From positions 93,420-157,419 of the forward strand of contig JAJYRN010000007.1 in NCBI GenBank assembly GCA_021794095.1: DNA of 64,000 nt, given 5' to 3'. Numbering within the stretch: position 1 is the stretch's first letter; each line of letters starts with the position of its first letter. Below are positions 1 through 8,379 of the stretch, piece by piece. Origin of the DNA: Acidobacteriota bacterium. GTDB lineage: Bacteria > Acidobacteriota > Holophagae > Holophagales > Holophagaceae. A program made the translations under genes and the position numbers. The notes under the pieces are model-generated. The model worked only from the letters and a program-made list of their open reading frames with translations, searched no databases and was not told the origin of the DNA.

Positions 1-329
1 TCCAGACCCGCCAAGACGGAACCGCCTCTGTGGTGTCCATCCAGGGCAAGGTCAACTTTGAGGTCACCGCCCAGCTTCGCGATGTCATCCGCGAGACGGT
101 GGCAGCCGCCCAGCCGAAGCTCCTGGTCATCAACCTGGAGGGTGTCAGCTTCATTGATTCCTCGGGCCTTGGCCTGCTGGTCGCCGCGCGCAACAGCGTG
201 GACAAGTCGGGTGGCCGCCTGCACCTCTGCTGCCTGCCGCAGCCGGTGAAGAAGACCTTCGATCAGACCAATCTGACGAACTACTTCTCCATCTTCGCCA
301 CTGAACAGGATGCCCTGCGCGGAGCCTGA
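1..329 (+). CDS. STAS-domain anti-sigma factor antagonist (5' end outside window)
   Basis: This is a small STAS-domain protein of the SpoIIAA/RsbV type, which in partner-switching systems binds an anti-sigma kinase when its conserved serine is unphosphorylated. The conserved segment around FIDSSGLGLL holds the usual phosphorylatable serine (D-S-S-G). The frame is open to the left edge, and the in-frame residues before the GTG at 30 (TRQDGTASV) look like the normal beginning of a STAS domain, so the true start lies outside the window. It sits 33 bp upstream of a response regulator with a PP2C phosphatase domain, the kind of enzyme that dephosphorylates such antagonists. No anti-sigma kinase is visible here. 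Confidence 0.85.
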   Translation, partial: QTRQDGTASVVSIQGKVNFEVTAQLRDVIRETVAAAQPKLLVINLEGVSFIDSSGLGLLVAARNSVDKSGGRLHLCCLPQPVKKTFDQTNLTNYFSIFATEQDALRGA

Positions 330-362
330 AGCCTCGTTTCCAGTCCCGTGTGAAGGGGTGCC

Positions 363-1529
363 ATGGCCAAGGGCGTCGTTCTGGTTGTTGATGACGAAGC
401 CCCGATCCGGGACATTCTCACCTTCTACCTGAAGCGGTCGGACTACCAGGTGCTCACCGCGGGGAATGGGGGCGAGGCCTTGGCCGAGATGGGCCGGCTC
501 CGCCCCGATCTCATCATTTCCGACCTCCGGATGCCCGGGATGGCCGGCGATGAGCTGTGCAAGCGGGTAAAGGCGGATCCGGCCACCCAGGATATCTACT
601 TCATCATCCTTTCGGCGCTGGACGGCACCGCTTCCCGCATCGGCGGACTGGCCCTGGGCGCGGACGATATGATCCCCAAGCCCTTCCACGCCCAGGAGGT
701 GCTCGCCAAGGTCGAGTCCACCTTCCGCCTCATCGGCATGCAGAAGGAAATCAAGCGCCAGAACCGCGAGCTGACCCTGTTCCAGGGCAAGGTGCGGGAG
801 GAAATGGAACTGGCGGCGGCACTCCAGATGGGACTGCTCCCCAAGCTTCCCGGTGAAGCGCCGGGGGTGCGCTATACGCATCGCTACCTCCCTGCGGCTG
901 GGATCGGCGGGGACATCTACGATGTGTTGCCGCTGCCGGACGGGGGGACGGCCCTCATGATCGCGGATGTGAGCGGCCATGGCGTGTCCGCGGCCCTCAT
1001 TTCCGCCATGGTGAAGACCTCCTTCGAGAACCAGGCGCGGCGGGGCGGCGATCCGCTGGGCTGGGCGCTCGGCATGAACGCGGATCTCTGCCGCTCCACC
1101 CTCGCCGAGCAGTTCGCCACGGCCTGGATCGGGCGCGTGGATCTCCCAAGGAACACCCTCCGCTACGTCACGGCCGGCCACTGTTCCCCGCTGCGCATCG
1201 TGGGCGGCGCCGGCGGCGGCCTGCACCGGTCGGAGGTGCTCCGGGGCCGGGGCTTCATGCTGGGGCTCGATGCCCAACTGCCCTTCACCGAAGAAGGGGT
1301 GGAGTTCCTCCCCGGGGACCGGCTGGTGCTCTACACGGATGGCCTGGTGGAGGTGGAACGCGAGGATCGCCTCATGCTCGAGGAGACCGGGCTCCGGCGC
1401 TTGTGTGCCGAGCTGCCCGCGGAGGCCGATGCGGTCGCGGACCACCTGGTGGCGCAGGCCCGGGCTTTCAATGCTCCGGTGCCCTTCGGGGATGATGTGA
1501 CGCTCGTGATCCTGGATCGGGTGGATTAG
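363..1529 (+). CDS. Response regulator with PP2C/SpoIIE phosphatase output domain
   Basis: This 388-residue protein has an N-terminal receiver domain (acid pocket D10/D11, phosphoacceptor D54, conserved K106), a short coiled linker (about 125-150), and a C-terminal SpoIIE/RsbU-type PP2C phosphatase with the metal-binding GGDIYD and IADVSGHG motifs near 180-205 and a GDDVTL motif near the C-terminus. The expected role is phosphorylation-controlled dephosphorylation of the adjacent STAS antagonist, giving control of a sigma factor or another partner-switching output. The ATG at 363 follows a GAAGGGGTGCC stretch suitable as a ribosome binding site. The stop overlaps the convergent hldD stop by a few bases. 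Confidence 0.9.
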   Translation: MAKGVVLVVDDEAPIRDILTFYLKRSDYQVLTAGNGGEALAEMGRLRPDLIISDLRMPGMAGDELCKRVKADPATQDIYFIILSALDGTASRIGGLALGADDMIPKPFHAQEVLAKVESTFRLIGMQKEIKRQNRELTLFQGKVREEMELAAALQMGLLPKLPGEAPGVRYTHRYLPAAGIGGDIYDVLPLPDGGTALMIADVSGHGVSAALISAMVKTSFENQARRGGDPLGWALGMNADLCRSTLAEQFATAWIGRVDLPRNTLRYVTAGHCSPLRIVGGAGGGLHRSEVLRGRGFMLGLDAQLPFTEEGVEFLPGDRLVLYTDGLVEVEREDRLMLEETGLRRLCAELPAEADAVADHLVAQARAFNAPVPFGDDVTLVILDRVD

Positions 1530-2467
1530 GCATCCAACTCCGCCAGGGTGGCCTCGATGCCGGCTTCCAGGCTGGTGAAGGGCGCGGCGAATCCGGCGGC
1601 GCGGAGGCTGCGCACATCCGCCTGGGTGAAGCTCTGGTACTTGCCGCGCAGGGCGTCAGGGAAGGGGATGTACTCGATGCGGCCCTGGCCCAGGAGGCGG
1701 ATCAAGGTGGTCGCGATGTCGTTGAAGCTCCGGGCCTCGCCCGTGCCCGCGTTGAAGATGCCCTTCGTCAGGCCGGCTCCGCCGAAGTGGAGCGCAATGG
1801 CGACGATGTCCTGAACGAACACGAAGTCCCGCACCTGGCCGCCATCCGGGTAGCCGTCCGTGCCTTCGAAGAGGCGGCAGACCCCCTGCTCCTTCAGCTG
1901 CCGGAGGAGCTGGTGCAGTACCGACATCATGCGGCCCTTGTGGGCTTCCCGCGGGCCGAAGACATTGAAGTAGCGTAGGCCCACCACCGGGCTCTGGATC
2001 GCCGGGAGGAGGCTGCGCACGTGCTGGTCGAAGGCCAGCTTCGAATAGCCGTAGACGTTCAGGGGGCGCTCGTTCCGGGGCACGGGTTCGAAGTCTTTAC
2101 TGGCGCCGTAGGTGGCGGCGCTCGAGGCATAGACGAGGGGCGCACGACGGGCCAGGCACCAGTGCAGCAGCGCCTTCGAATCCCCGAAGTTGTTCTCCAT
2201 CATGTAGCGGCCGTCGGCTTCCATGGTGTCGGAGCAGGCTCCGTTGTGGAACACGGCCTCGGGCCGGAGGTCGAGGGTGCCGGCCTCCAGCCGCGCGCGG
2301 AAGTCGCGCTTGTCCAGGTAGTCGGAGATCACCAGGTCGGCCAGGTTGCGGAACTTCTCCCCGTGGGCGAGGTTGTCCACCACCAGGATGTCGGTGTGGC
2401 CCGCGCGGTTGAGGGCCTTGACCAGGTTGCTGCCCACAAAGCCGGCCCCGCCGGTGACGATGAACAT
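1526..2467 (-). CDS. hldD: ADP-L-glycero-D-manno-heptose 6-epimerase
   Basis: This NAD(P)-dependent short-chain epimerase makes ADP-L-glycero-D-manno-heptose for the LPS inner core. The 313 residues match the family's usual length. The N-terminal nucleotide-binding motif TGGAGFVGSN (residues 5-14) and the YxxxK catalytic pair (Y139, K143 in NVYGYSKLAF) are both present, and the segment AHGEKFRNLADLVISDYLDK is typical of HldD/RfaD. The ATG at 2467 has a GAGGAG ribosome binding site. It lies upstream of a transporter and a glycosyltransferase run on the same strand, which supports a role in LPS core synthesis. Confidence 0.93.
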   Translation of the reverse strand: MFIVTGGAGFVGSNLVKALNRAGHTDILVVDNLAHGEKFRNLADLVISDYLDKRDFRARLEAGTLDLRPEAVFHNGACSDTMEADGRYMMENNFGDSKALLHWCLARRAPLVYASSAATYGASKDFEPVPRNERPLNVYGYSKLAFDQHVRSLLPAIQSPVVGLRYFNVFGPREAHKGRMMSVLHQLLRQLKEQGVCRLFEGTDGYPDGGQVRDFVFVQDIVAIALHFGGAGLTKGIFNAGTGEARSFNDIATTLIRLLGQGRIEYIPFPDALRGKYQSFTQADVRSLRAAGFAAPFTSLEAGIEATLAELDA

Positions 2468-2499
2468 GTCCGACTCCTCTTCCCCTAGGATAACGGCCG

Positions 2500-3450
2500 C
2501 TAGCCGATGGCGTCCTCGGCCTCGGCCGCCTGGAGGCGGCGCAGGAGGCGGGGGCCCGCTTCCGCCAGCAGGGTGGCGGCGAGAATCAGGAGGCCGCCCG
2601 CCAGCTGGGTGCGACTGAGATGCTCGCGGATGCCGGGAATCCAGCCGCTGATGGCGAGCAGAGCCGTCCAGAGGGGCTCCGTGGAGAACAGGATGGCGCT
2701 TTCCGTGGCGCCCAGTCGGGCCTGCATGGTGCTCTGGACGTAGAAAGCCAGGGTGGTGGCCAGGAGGCCCATGAAGCCGAGGGCGATCCAGATGCCCGGC
2801 CGGGCGAGGGCCCGGGCGGCCCCCTCGAACCCGAAGGGGGCCGGGAGGGTCAGGGCGAGAATCAGTGAGGCCGCGCCGGTGACCGCCACCTGCGTGAGGG
2901 CCAGCACCCAGCCCGAGGAACGGCGGGAGAAGTGGGCGGTCAGGACGATGTGGACACCGCAGAGCACCGCCGCGAGCAGTGTCTCGGAGTCACCCCGGTT
3001 CCACCCTCCCCAGGCGGCCCCGGGTTCGCGCACCAGCATCAGCAGGCCCACCAGCGCCACGCTCGCGCCCAGGCCATGGGCGGGCCGCAGCCGATCCCCC
3101 GCCAGCAGGGCGACCATGGGCGTGAAGATCACGTAGAGGCCCGTGATGAAGCCGGATTTGGCTGTGGTGGTGAAGCGCAGCCCGTCCGTTTGGAGCCAGA
3201 ACAGGGTCACCAGTACCAGCCCCAGCCAGCATCCATCCAACACGGCCCGGCGACGGATGGGCACCTTCAGGAGCGCCATGCAAAGGCCGAGGCCCGCCGT
3301 GCCGATGGCGAAGCGGAGCGTGAGCAGGGCGCCGACGGAGAGCCCCGCCTGCAGGGCGTACTTGGTGGCCGGGAAGCCCCCGCCCCAGATGGCGGCGGTG
3401 AGGGCCAAGCTGAGAACGGCCAGGAGGTGGGACCTGCGGGATGCCTGCAT
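2500..3450 (-). CDS. EamA/DMT-superfamily transporter
   Basis: This 316-residue, strongly hydrophobic protein shows the two repeated EamA halves typical of drug/metabolite transporters, about ten predicted membrane segments. Family features include the early GGGFPATKYAL segment in helix 1 and the second-half motif with LLATTLAFYVQSTMQARLGATESAILFSTEPLWTALLA. It would sit in the inner membrane; the substrate cannot be told from sequence. It lies 32 bp upstream of hldD on the same strand and could be cotranscribed with it. Nothing in it ties it specifically to LPS. Confidence 0.85.
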   Translation of the reverse strand: MQASRRSHLLAVLSLALTAAIWGGGFPATKYALQAGLSVGALLTLRFAIGTAGLGLCMALLKVPIRRRAVLDGCWLGLVLVTLFWLQTDGLRFTTTAKSGFITGLYVIFTPMVALLAGDRLRPAHGLGASVALVGLLMLVREPGAAWGGWNRGDSETLLAAVLCGVHIVLTAHFSRRSSGWVLALTQVAVTGAASLILALTLPAPFGFEGAARALARPGIWIALGFMGLLATTLAFYVQSTMQARLGATESAILFSTEPLWTALLAISGWIPGIREHLSRTQLAGGLLILAATLLAEAGPRLLRRLQAAEAEDAIG

Positions 3451-3515
3451 CCTTCCAGACTAGAAGGCGAGGGCGGGCTTGCAAGGGCCCGCCCCGTTTC
3501 GTTGACAGGAGGCGG

Positions 3516-4478
3516 CTATTTCAGGATCGCGGCAATGCGAAGCGTCAATTGGGGCTGGTCCGGATCCGTGGTGGTGAGGGCCAGGGTCTCGCTGTAGCGG
3601 CCGGCCTTCACGGTGGCCGGCAGCACGATGTCCAGGGTCTGCTGGGGGGCGGCGGCTTCCATGAGGCCCATCACCCGCACCTGGGCGAGGGAGCAGGATG
3701 CACCCGTCACCCGGAAGGGCTTGCCCTCCGCCTGCTTCAGGACCAGGTGGACGCGCTGCTCTGTGCCTGCGGCGCCCTCGAACACCAGGCTGGTGGGGGT
3801 GGCCTGGATGGCGGGCTTCAGCTCCCACTGGATGTCCAGGGGCAGCTGGGGCATGCGGGGATTGGTGAAGTGCACGGTCGCCGTCTCGACGCCCCGGAAC
3901 TGGCCCTTGGGTACCTTCCGGCCGTCGAAGGCAACCGCGAGCACCGCATCCTTGCCCTCGGAATGCCAGGTGAAACCCAGGAAGGGCGCGCCGGGGGCCC
4001 GGGCATCGGTGATCTTCACGGGATCAGCGCCGCCGGGGGCGTAGCGCAGGGTGGCCTGGGTGGGCACGGAGCGCGCGGCCACCAGGTAGAGCGCATCCAC
4101 GGAGGGCATGATCTCCTGCACCACCTCGGTTTCGAAGGTCAGAGTGACCGTCGGCGTCTTGGGATCGTTGCAGAAGACTTCGATGGACTTCCGCACCGGG
4201 CCCCGATAGCCGTGGGGATCGAAGGTGGCCGCCAGTTCGGTGCTTTCGCCGGGGGCGATGGACCACTTGCCCAGGACCGTGGCGGTGCAGCCGCAGGAGG
4301 GCCGGACCTGAGTAATGCTCAGCACGGCGTTGCCGGTGTTGGTCACCCGGTAGCTGGTGGAAACTTTCCGGTCGGGCGTGATGCGGCCGAAATCATGGTG
4401 GAAGGTGTCGAAATGGATCACTGGGGCCTGGGCCATGAGGGAGACGGCGGCGCAGGCGAAGAGGAGACGGCGGATCAT
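3516..4478 (-). CDS. DUF1573-domain exported protein
   Basis: The 320-residue product begins with a short signal peptide (MIRRLLFACAAVSLMAQA) followed by a DUF1573 domain, recognisable by HDFGRI and the SCGCTA motif in which two cysteines lie close together. DUF1573 domains are immunoglobulin-like beta-sandwiches of unknown function found in exported proteins. The rest of the protein looks like further beta-sandwich domains. The ATG at 4478 has GAGG seven bases upstream. It lies between the EamA transporter and the glycosyltransferase run on the same strand, but no functional link is evident. Confidence 0.8.
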   Translation of the reverse strand: MIRRLLFACAAVSLMAQAPVIHFDTFHHDFGRITPDRKVSTSYRVTNTGNAVLSITQVRPSCGCTATVLGKWSIAPGESTELAATFDPHGYRGPVRKSIEVFCNDPKTPTVTLTFETEVVQEIMPSVDALYLVAARSVPTQATLRYAPGGADPVKITDARAPGAPFLGFTWHSEGKDAVLAVAFDGRKVPKGQFRGVETATVHFTNPRMPQLPLDIQWELKPAIQATPTSLVFEGAAGTEQRVHLVLKQAEGKPFRVTGASCSLAQVRVMGLMEAAAPQQTLDIVLPATVKAGRYSETLALTTTDPDQPQLTLRIAAILK

Positions 4479-4508
4479 GCGGAACCTCGACAGGAAGAAG
4501 AGGCCATT

Positions 4509-5483
4509 CTACGCCGACACCAGCTCGCGCATCGCGCTCCAAACATCCTCTGGGGTGATCCGGGCCAGGCAGGGGTGCCCTTCGATGGCGCAGGCCGGCT
4601 TGAAACAGGGGGCACAGGGCACATCCTCGCGCCGGAGGCCGCGGCTTTTCGGCCCCCAGGGCGTCGAGCCCTGAGGATCGGTGGCGCCGTAGATCGCCAG
4701 GGTGGGAGCGCCGCAGGCGGCCGCCAGGTGGCTCAGGCCGGAATCGTTGCCCAGGGCCCCCCGGGAGCCCCGCAGCCAGGCGGCGGCCTCCTTCAGGGTG
4801 GTCCGGCCGCAGAGATTAATGCCTTCGGCCCCGGCCACTTCCGCGCAGACGGACGCTTCGTCCGGGGAGCCGAGCACGGCCACGGCGAAGCCCTCGGAAC
4901 GGGCCTTCAGCAGGAACTCACGGTAGGAGGCCGTGGGCCAGGCCTTGGACGGCCAGGTGGAACCGGGCATGAGGCAGAGGTAGGGTTGGGCGGGGGCTTC
5001 GATGGCCACACCGGGATCGAAGTCGGCGTAGGGCATGGGGGGGAGGTCCGGCCAGCGGCGCGCCAGCACCGCATGGTAGCGGAGCAGGAAGGGGCCTTCC
5101 GCCTCCCAGAAGGGGCCGCTGTGCGTATTGAAGAGGCCGGCCAGGCTCTCGTCCACACCGATGCGCTCCGGCACTCGAGCCAGCCAGGCGGCCAGGGCCG
5201 GTCGCAGGGATTTCGGGAAGTGGATGCTCCGGGCGGCGCGGTGGCGGCGGAGCATGCGGGCCATGGCCCAGGGACCGGGTTTGCCGGCGTCGGGCAGCAC
5301 CGCATCGCAGAACCACGTGCCTTCCACCAGCGCCAGGGTGGCCTTCGGCCCCCACACCACGATCGGCCTCTCGCCCATCTCCCGGAGAAGGCGCAGCACG
5401 GGGAGCTGCATGGCGGCGTCCCCGATGAACCGCGGGAAGCGCACCCAGGTGGCGCCTTCGGGAATGGGGTTCGGCTGGTCCAT
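4509..5483 (-). CDS. GT9-family glycosyltransferase (heptosyltransferase-like)
   Basis: This protein resembles ADP-heptose:LPS heptosyltransferases of family GT9. It has the N-terminal WVRFPRFIGDAAMQLPVL segment, the PGSTWPSKAWP motif and the C-terminal donor-site motif GNDSGLSHLAAACGAPTLAIYG. It would add a heptose to the LPS core on the cytoplasmic face. I place the start at the ATG at 5483 because GGAG lies eight bases upstream; an in-frame ATG at 5507 is the alternative (332 residues) but has no clear ribosome binding site. It is the last gene of a six-gene run in which neighbours overlap or almost touch. Acceptor and donor are not determined. Confidence 0.85.
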   Translation of the reverse strand: MDQPNPIPEGATWVRFPRFIGDAAMQLPVLRLLREMGERPIVVWGPKATLALVEGTWFCDAVLPDAGKPGPWAMARMLRRHRAARSIHFPKSLRPALAAWLARVPERIGVDESLAGLFNTHSGPFWEAEGPFLLRYHAVLARRWPDLPPMPYADFDPGVAIEAPAQPYLCLMPGSTWPSKAWPTASYREFLLKARSEGFAVAVLGSPDEASVCAEVAGAEGINLCGRTTLKEAAAWLRGSRGALGNDSGLSHLAAACGAPTLAIYGATDPQGSTPWGPKSRGLRREDVPCAPCFKPACAIEGHPCLARITPEDVWSAMRELVSA

Positions 5484-5510
5484 ACCGACTTCTCCGGGTT
5501 CACTCATATC

Positions 5511-6392
5511 TCAATACCGCGGGTCGCGCCCCTGCGCATTGCGCCAGCCGGCGCGGACGCCATCCCAGGCGGGCGTCAGCAGATCCCAGCGGCCCTGGAA
5601 GATCCGCTTCTGGAGCAGGTAGAGGCCGAAGAAGAACCGCGCGATCCGGGCCCTGGGGTGGATCTGGTGCCGGAGCAGCAGCCGGTTGCGGGCGTTGTAG
5701 AACACCTGCAGGTGGCTCCGCCGCCCCACGGTGCGGGAGCTGAGGTGCAGTACGTCCTGGTCCGTGAGGACCAGCGGCAGGCCCAGTTCGTGCGCGCGGC
5801 GGGACCAGGCCACATCCTCCCAGTAGAGGAAGAACTGCTCGGGCCAGGGGCCGAGCTTCTCCCAGGCGGCGCGGGTGATGAAGAGGCTGGCGCCGCCGAG
5901 GGATTCAGAGGGTCTCAGCACCTGGCAGCCGGGTGGGGCGGGATAGTCGCAGGGCTTGAGGCCGTGGCGGTACCAGCCCCGGTGCACGTAAGTGCCCTCC
6001 CGACGGGGACCATTGACCTGGTGGGTGGCCCAGAGGCCCACCTCGGGATGTCGCCCGGAAAGCTCCATCAGCCGGCTCAGCACGCCGGTCTCGATGAGGG
6101 CGTCGTTGTTCAGGAACCACACGGCGGCCGCGCCCCCGGCAAAGGCGTGGCGGGCGCCGTGGTTGCAGCCGGCGCCGAAGCCCGGATTGCCGTGGTCCGT
6201 CAGCACCTGGACATCTGGATGGGCCCCCGCGATGGCCGCATCCAGGCCGTCCTCGGGACCGTGATCCACGAGGACCACCCGATGGGGTGCGGTCTCGACC
6301 TGGACGAGGCACTCCAGACACCGGCGCGTGAGATCGGGAGGGCCGTAGTGGACGAGCACGATGGCGGGGCGGGAATCCTGGATGGGGTTCAT
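5511..6392 (-). CDS. GT2-family glycosyltransferase
   Basis: This 293-residue protein is a GT-A fold family 2 glycosyltransferase of the rhamnosyltransferase-like kind. It shows AIVLVHYGPPDLTRRCLECL at the start, VLVDHGPEDG, the GNPGFGAGCNHGARHA segment and the donor/metal-binding VWFLNNDALIE motif (an NND variant of DxD), followed by EDVAWSRRAHELG typical of the family. The ATG at 6392 overlaps the stop of the upstream GT2 gene by four bases (ATGA), suggesting translational coupling. A much longer in-frame extension upstream exists only because the antisense frame is open in GC-rich DNA. Sugar specificity is unknown. Confidence 0.85.
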   Translation of the reverse strand: MNPIQDSRPAIVLVHYGPPDLTRRCLECLVQVETAPHRVVLVDHGPEDGLDAAIAGAHPDVQVLTDHGNPGFGAGCNHGARHAFAGGAAAVWFLNNDALIETGVLSRLMELSGRHPEVGLWATHQVNGPRREGTYVHRGWYRHGLKPCDYPAPPGCQVLRPSESLGGASLFITRAAWEKLGPWPEQFFLYWEDVAWSRRAHELGLPLVLTDQDVLHLSSRTVGRRSHLQVFYNARNRLLLRHQIHPRARIARFFFGLYLLQKRIFQGRWDLLTPAWDGVRAGWRNAQGRDPRY

Positions 6393-7345
6393 ACGCGCGT
6401 GCTCCGGGAGAAATCCCGCAGGGTCCGTCCGGTTCGACCCAGCCGGTAGTCCAGGTAGCCCAGGTATTCGATCCAGAGGTGGCCGAAGCGTCCGCGGAAA
6501 AGAAGCTTCTGCATGAAGTAGGCATGCCGGAGGAGCTGCCGTCCCAGGGCCTGCGGGGCGTGCTGCCGGAGGAAGATCCAGCGGTTCCGGGCATTGTAGA
6601 AGAGCATGAGCGGGCTCCGGTGTCCCGTGGCCATGCCCTCGTGATGCCAGATCTGCACGGCCTCGACCGCACTGAGGCCCATTCCCTGGTTCCGGGCGGT
6701 CCGGGCGACATGGGAATCCTCGTAGTAGAGGAAGTAGGCCTCCGGGAGGTAGCCGAGGCGTTCGGCGAGTTCTGTGCGCAGGAACAGACTGCACCCGCTG
6801 ATGTAGGCCATGGGGTGTTGTTCGAGCTCCTGGAGGCTGGTGCAGGTGCGGGCCCGGTAATCCTCATCCCGCAGCACATGGCCGCAGGAGGTGCCGTGGG
6901 CCTCCGAGGTGATGACGGTGCCCCACAGGCCCACTTCGGGCCGGGCCTCCGCCGCCGACACCAGCAGGCGGCTGTCCCCCTCCAGCAGCCGCGTGTCGTT
7001 GTTCAGCAGCCAGGCGTAGGGCACGCCCTGCTTCCGCAGAAACCGCAATCCCGCGTTGTTGCCTCCGGCATAGCCACGGTTTTCCGGCAGCGCCAGCAGG
7101 CTGACGATGCCCGGACCGGGTAGAACCTCGGCGTCGGGATCCACCCACGCCCAGGGGAAGGAGCCCTGAGCGAGGACCGCTTCCAGGGCGGGCCGGGCGG
7201 CCTCGGCTTCGCTCACCAGCCAGAGGATGCGCGTGGTGGCCGGCTCGCGGGCCAGCAGCGAAGCGATGCAGGTCCGGGTGGCTTCGGGCTGGTGATGGTC
7301 CAGCACGCAGATGCCCACCTGGGGTGAGGGAGCTCCTGGGGTCAT
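6389..7345 (-). CDS. GT2-family glycosyltransferase
   Basis: This is a second GT2 enzyme of 318 residues, clearly a relative of the downstream one: it has VGICVLDHHQPEATRTCIASLL, LPENRGYAGGNNAGLRFL, the metal/donor motif AWLLNNDTRLLEG and the later YYEDSHVARTARNQG segment. Its start at 7345 overlaps the stop of the upstream GT9 gene by four bases, and its stop overlaps the next start by four, so it is translated within one transcript. It probably adds a sugar to an LPS core or surface glycan. The pair may have arisen by duplication. Confidence 0.85.
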   Translation of the reverse strand: MTPGAPSPQVGICVLDHHQPEATRTCIASLLAREPATTRILWLVSEAEAARPALEAVLAQGSFPWAWVDPDAEVLPGPGIVSLLALPENRGYAGGNNAGLRFLRKQGVPYAWLLNNDTRLLEGDSRLLVSAAEARPEVGLWGTVITSEAHGTSCGHVLRDEDYRARTCTSLQELEQHPMAYISGCSLFLRTELAERLGYLPEAYFLYYEDSHVARTARNQGMGLSAVEAVQIWHHEGMATGHRSPLMLFYNARNRWIFLRQHAPQALGRQLLRHAYFMQKLLFRGRFGHLWIEYLGYLDYRLGRTGRTLRDFSRSTRV

Positions 7346-8379
7346 GGGCGGTCCAGGGTTTTGGCTGGGGATCGGGGCAGGAGAATCTCGCAGAGGGCCT
7401 CGAACAGGCGTTCCGCGGGCAGCACCTGCATGCAGGGATGGCCGGGCGTCGGGCAACCATGGGAGCCGCAGGCGAGGCAGGGCAGATCCTCCCGGCGGAC
7501 GATGCGGACCGCGGGGCCGCGGGGCGCGGTCCAACTGGGTCGGGTGGGACCGAAGGCCACCACACAAGGGCACCCCACGGCCGCGGCCAGGTGGGCCAGG
7601 GCCGAATCATTGCCCACCAGCCCCCGGGCGTGGCGCAGCAATCCCGCGGTGTCCGCGAGCCCCACGGACCCCACCAGGTTGCAGACGCCCGGGAGCGCCG
7701 CCTGGATGGTGTGCGCCTGTTCCGCATCTTCCGGGCCGCTGCCGAGCAGCACCGGCATCCGTCCGGTCTCCAGCAGCCGCCCGGCCAGCGCGGTCCAAGC
7801 GGTGGTGCTGAGCCGCTTGTTCCAGCCATGGGCCCCCAGGGCGCAGGCAACGAAGCCGGCCTCCCCGGACTGGAGGTGATCGAGCCGCTTGAGGGCGGCG
7901 GCTTCGGCTTCGGGGCGGGGGCGGAAGGCATGGGGCCCGCCTTCCGGCAGATCCGGAAAGGCGCTGCGGACCAGAGCCTGGTAGCGGTCGAAGTGATGGA
8001 GGTCCACCTGCCAGAACGGGGCGGTGTGCGTCCCCAGGTAGCGCCCGCCCTTGTCACTCCAGCCGATGCGGAGGGGTACCCGGGCCACCCAGCCGGCCAG
8101 CAGAGGCCGCAGGCTGCGCGTGAGGCCCAGGACGCCCATGGCCTCGTGGCGCCGCAGGGCACGGGCCAGGGCCAGAACCTGGCGGCCGGCTGGCTCATCG
8201 GCGTGGACACCGGAGAAGGCGCTGCTGCCCCGGTAGAGATCCAGCACGCGCTCCGGGCCCCAGGCCACCAGGGGGATCTGGGCGCGGCGCAGGGGCTCCA
8301 GGGACTGGCTGATGAGGATGCCATCCCCGATGAACCGGGGCATGCGCACCCAGAGGGCGTGACGGGGCAGCCCTGTCAT
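7342..8379 (-). CDS. GT9-family glycosyltransferase (heptosyltransferase-like)
   Basis: This 345-residue GT9 protein starts HALWVRMPRFIGDGILISQSL, closely matching the start of the last GT9 gene in the run, and carries CALGAHGWNKRLSTTAW and the donor-site motif GNDSALAHLAAAVGCPCVVAFG. The C-terminal CLACGSHGCPTPGHPCMQ cysteine cluster is also shared with that gene (CAPCFKPACAIEGHPC). The ATG at 8379 overlaps the upstream stop by four bases. Its role is inferred as LPS core heptose or related sugar transfer. Confidence 0.85.
   Translation of the reverse strand: MTGLPRHALWVRMPRFIGDGILISQSLEPLRRAQIPLVAWGPERVLDLYRGSSAFSGVHADEPAGRQVLALARALRRHEAMGVLGLTRSLRPLLAGWVARVPLRIGWSDKGGRYLGTHTAPFWQVDLHHFDRYQALVRSAFPDLPEGGPHAFRPRPEAEAAALKRLDHLQSGEAGFVACALGAHGWNKRLSTTAWTALAGRLLETGRMPVLLGSGPEDAEQAHTIQAALPGVCNLVGSVGLADTAGLLRHARGLVGNDSALAHLAAAVGCPCVVAFGPTRPSWTAPRGPAVRIVRREDLPCLACGSHGCPTPGHPCMQVLPAERLFEALCEILLPRSPAKTLDRP

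Noticed and set aside
3441..6449. Very long open frame on the plus strand opposite the transporter, DUF1573 and glycosyltransferase genes
   Set aside because: It is antisense to well-supported genes, its translation is G, A, H and R rich without domains, and long antisense frames are common in GC-rich DNA.
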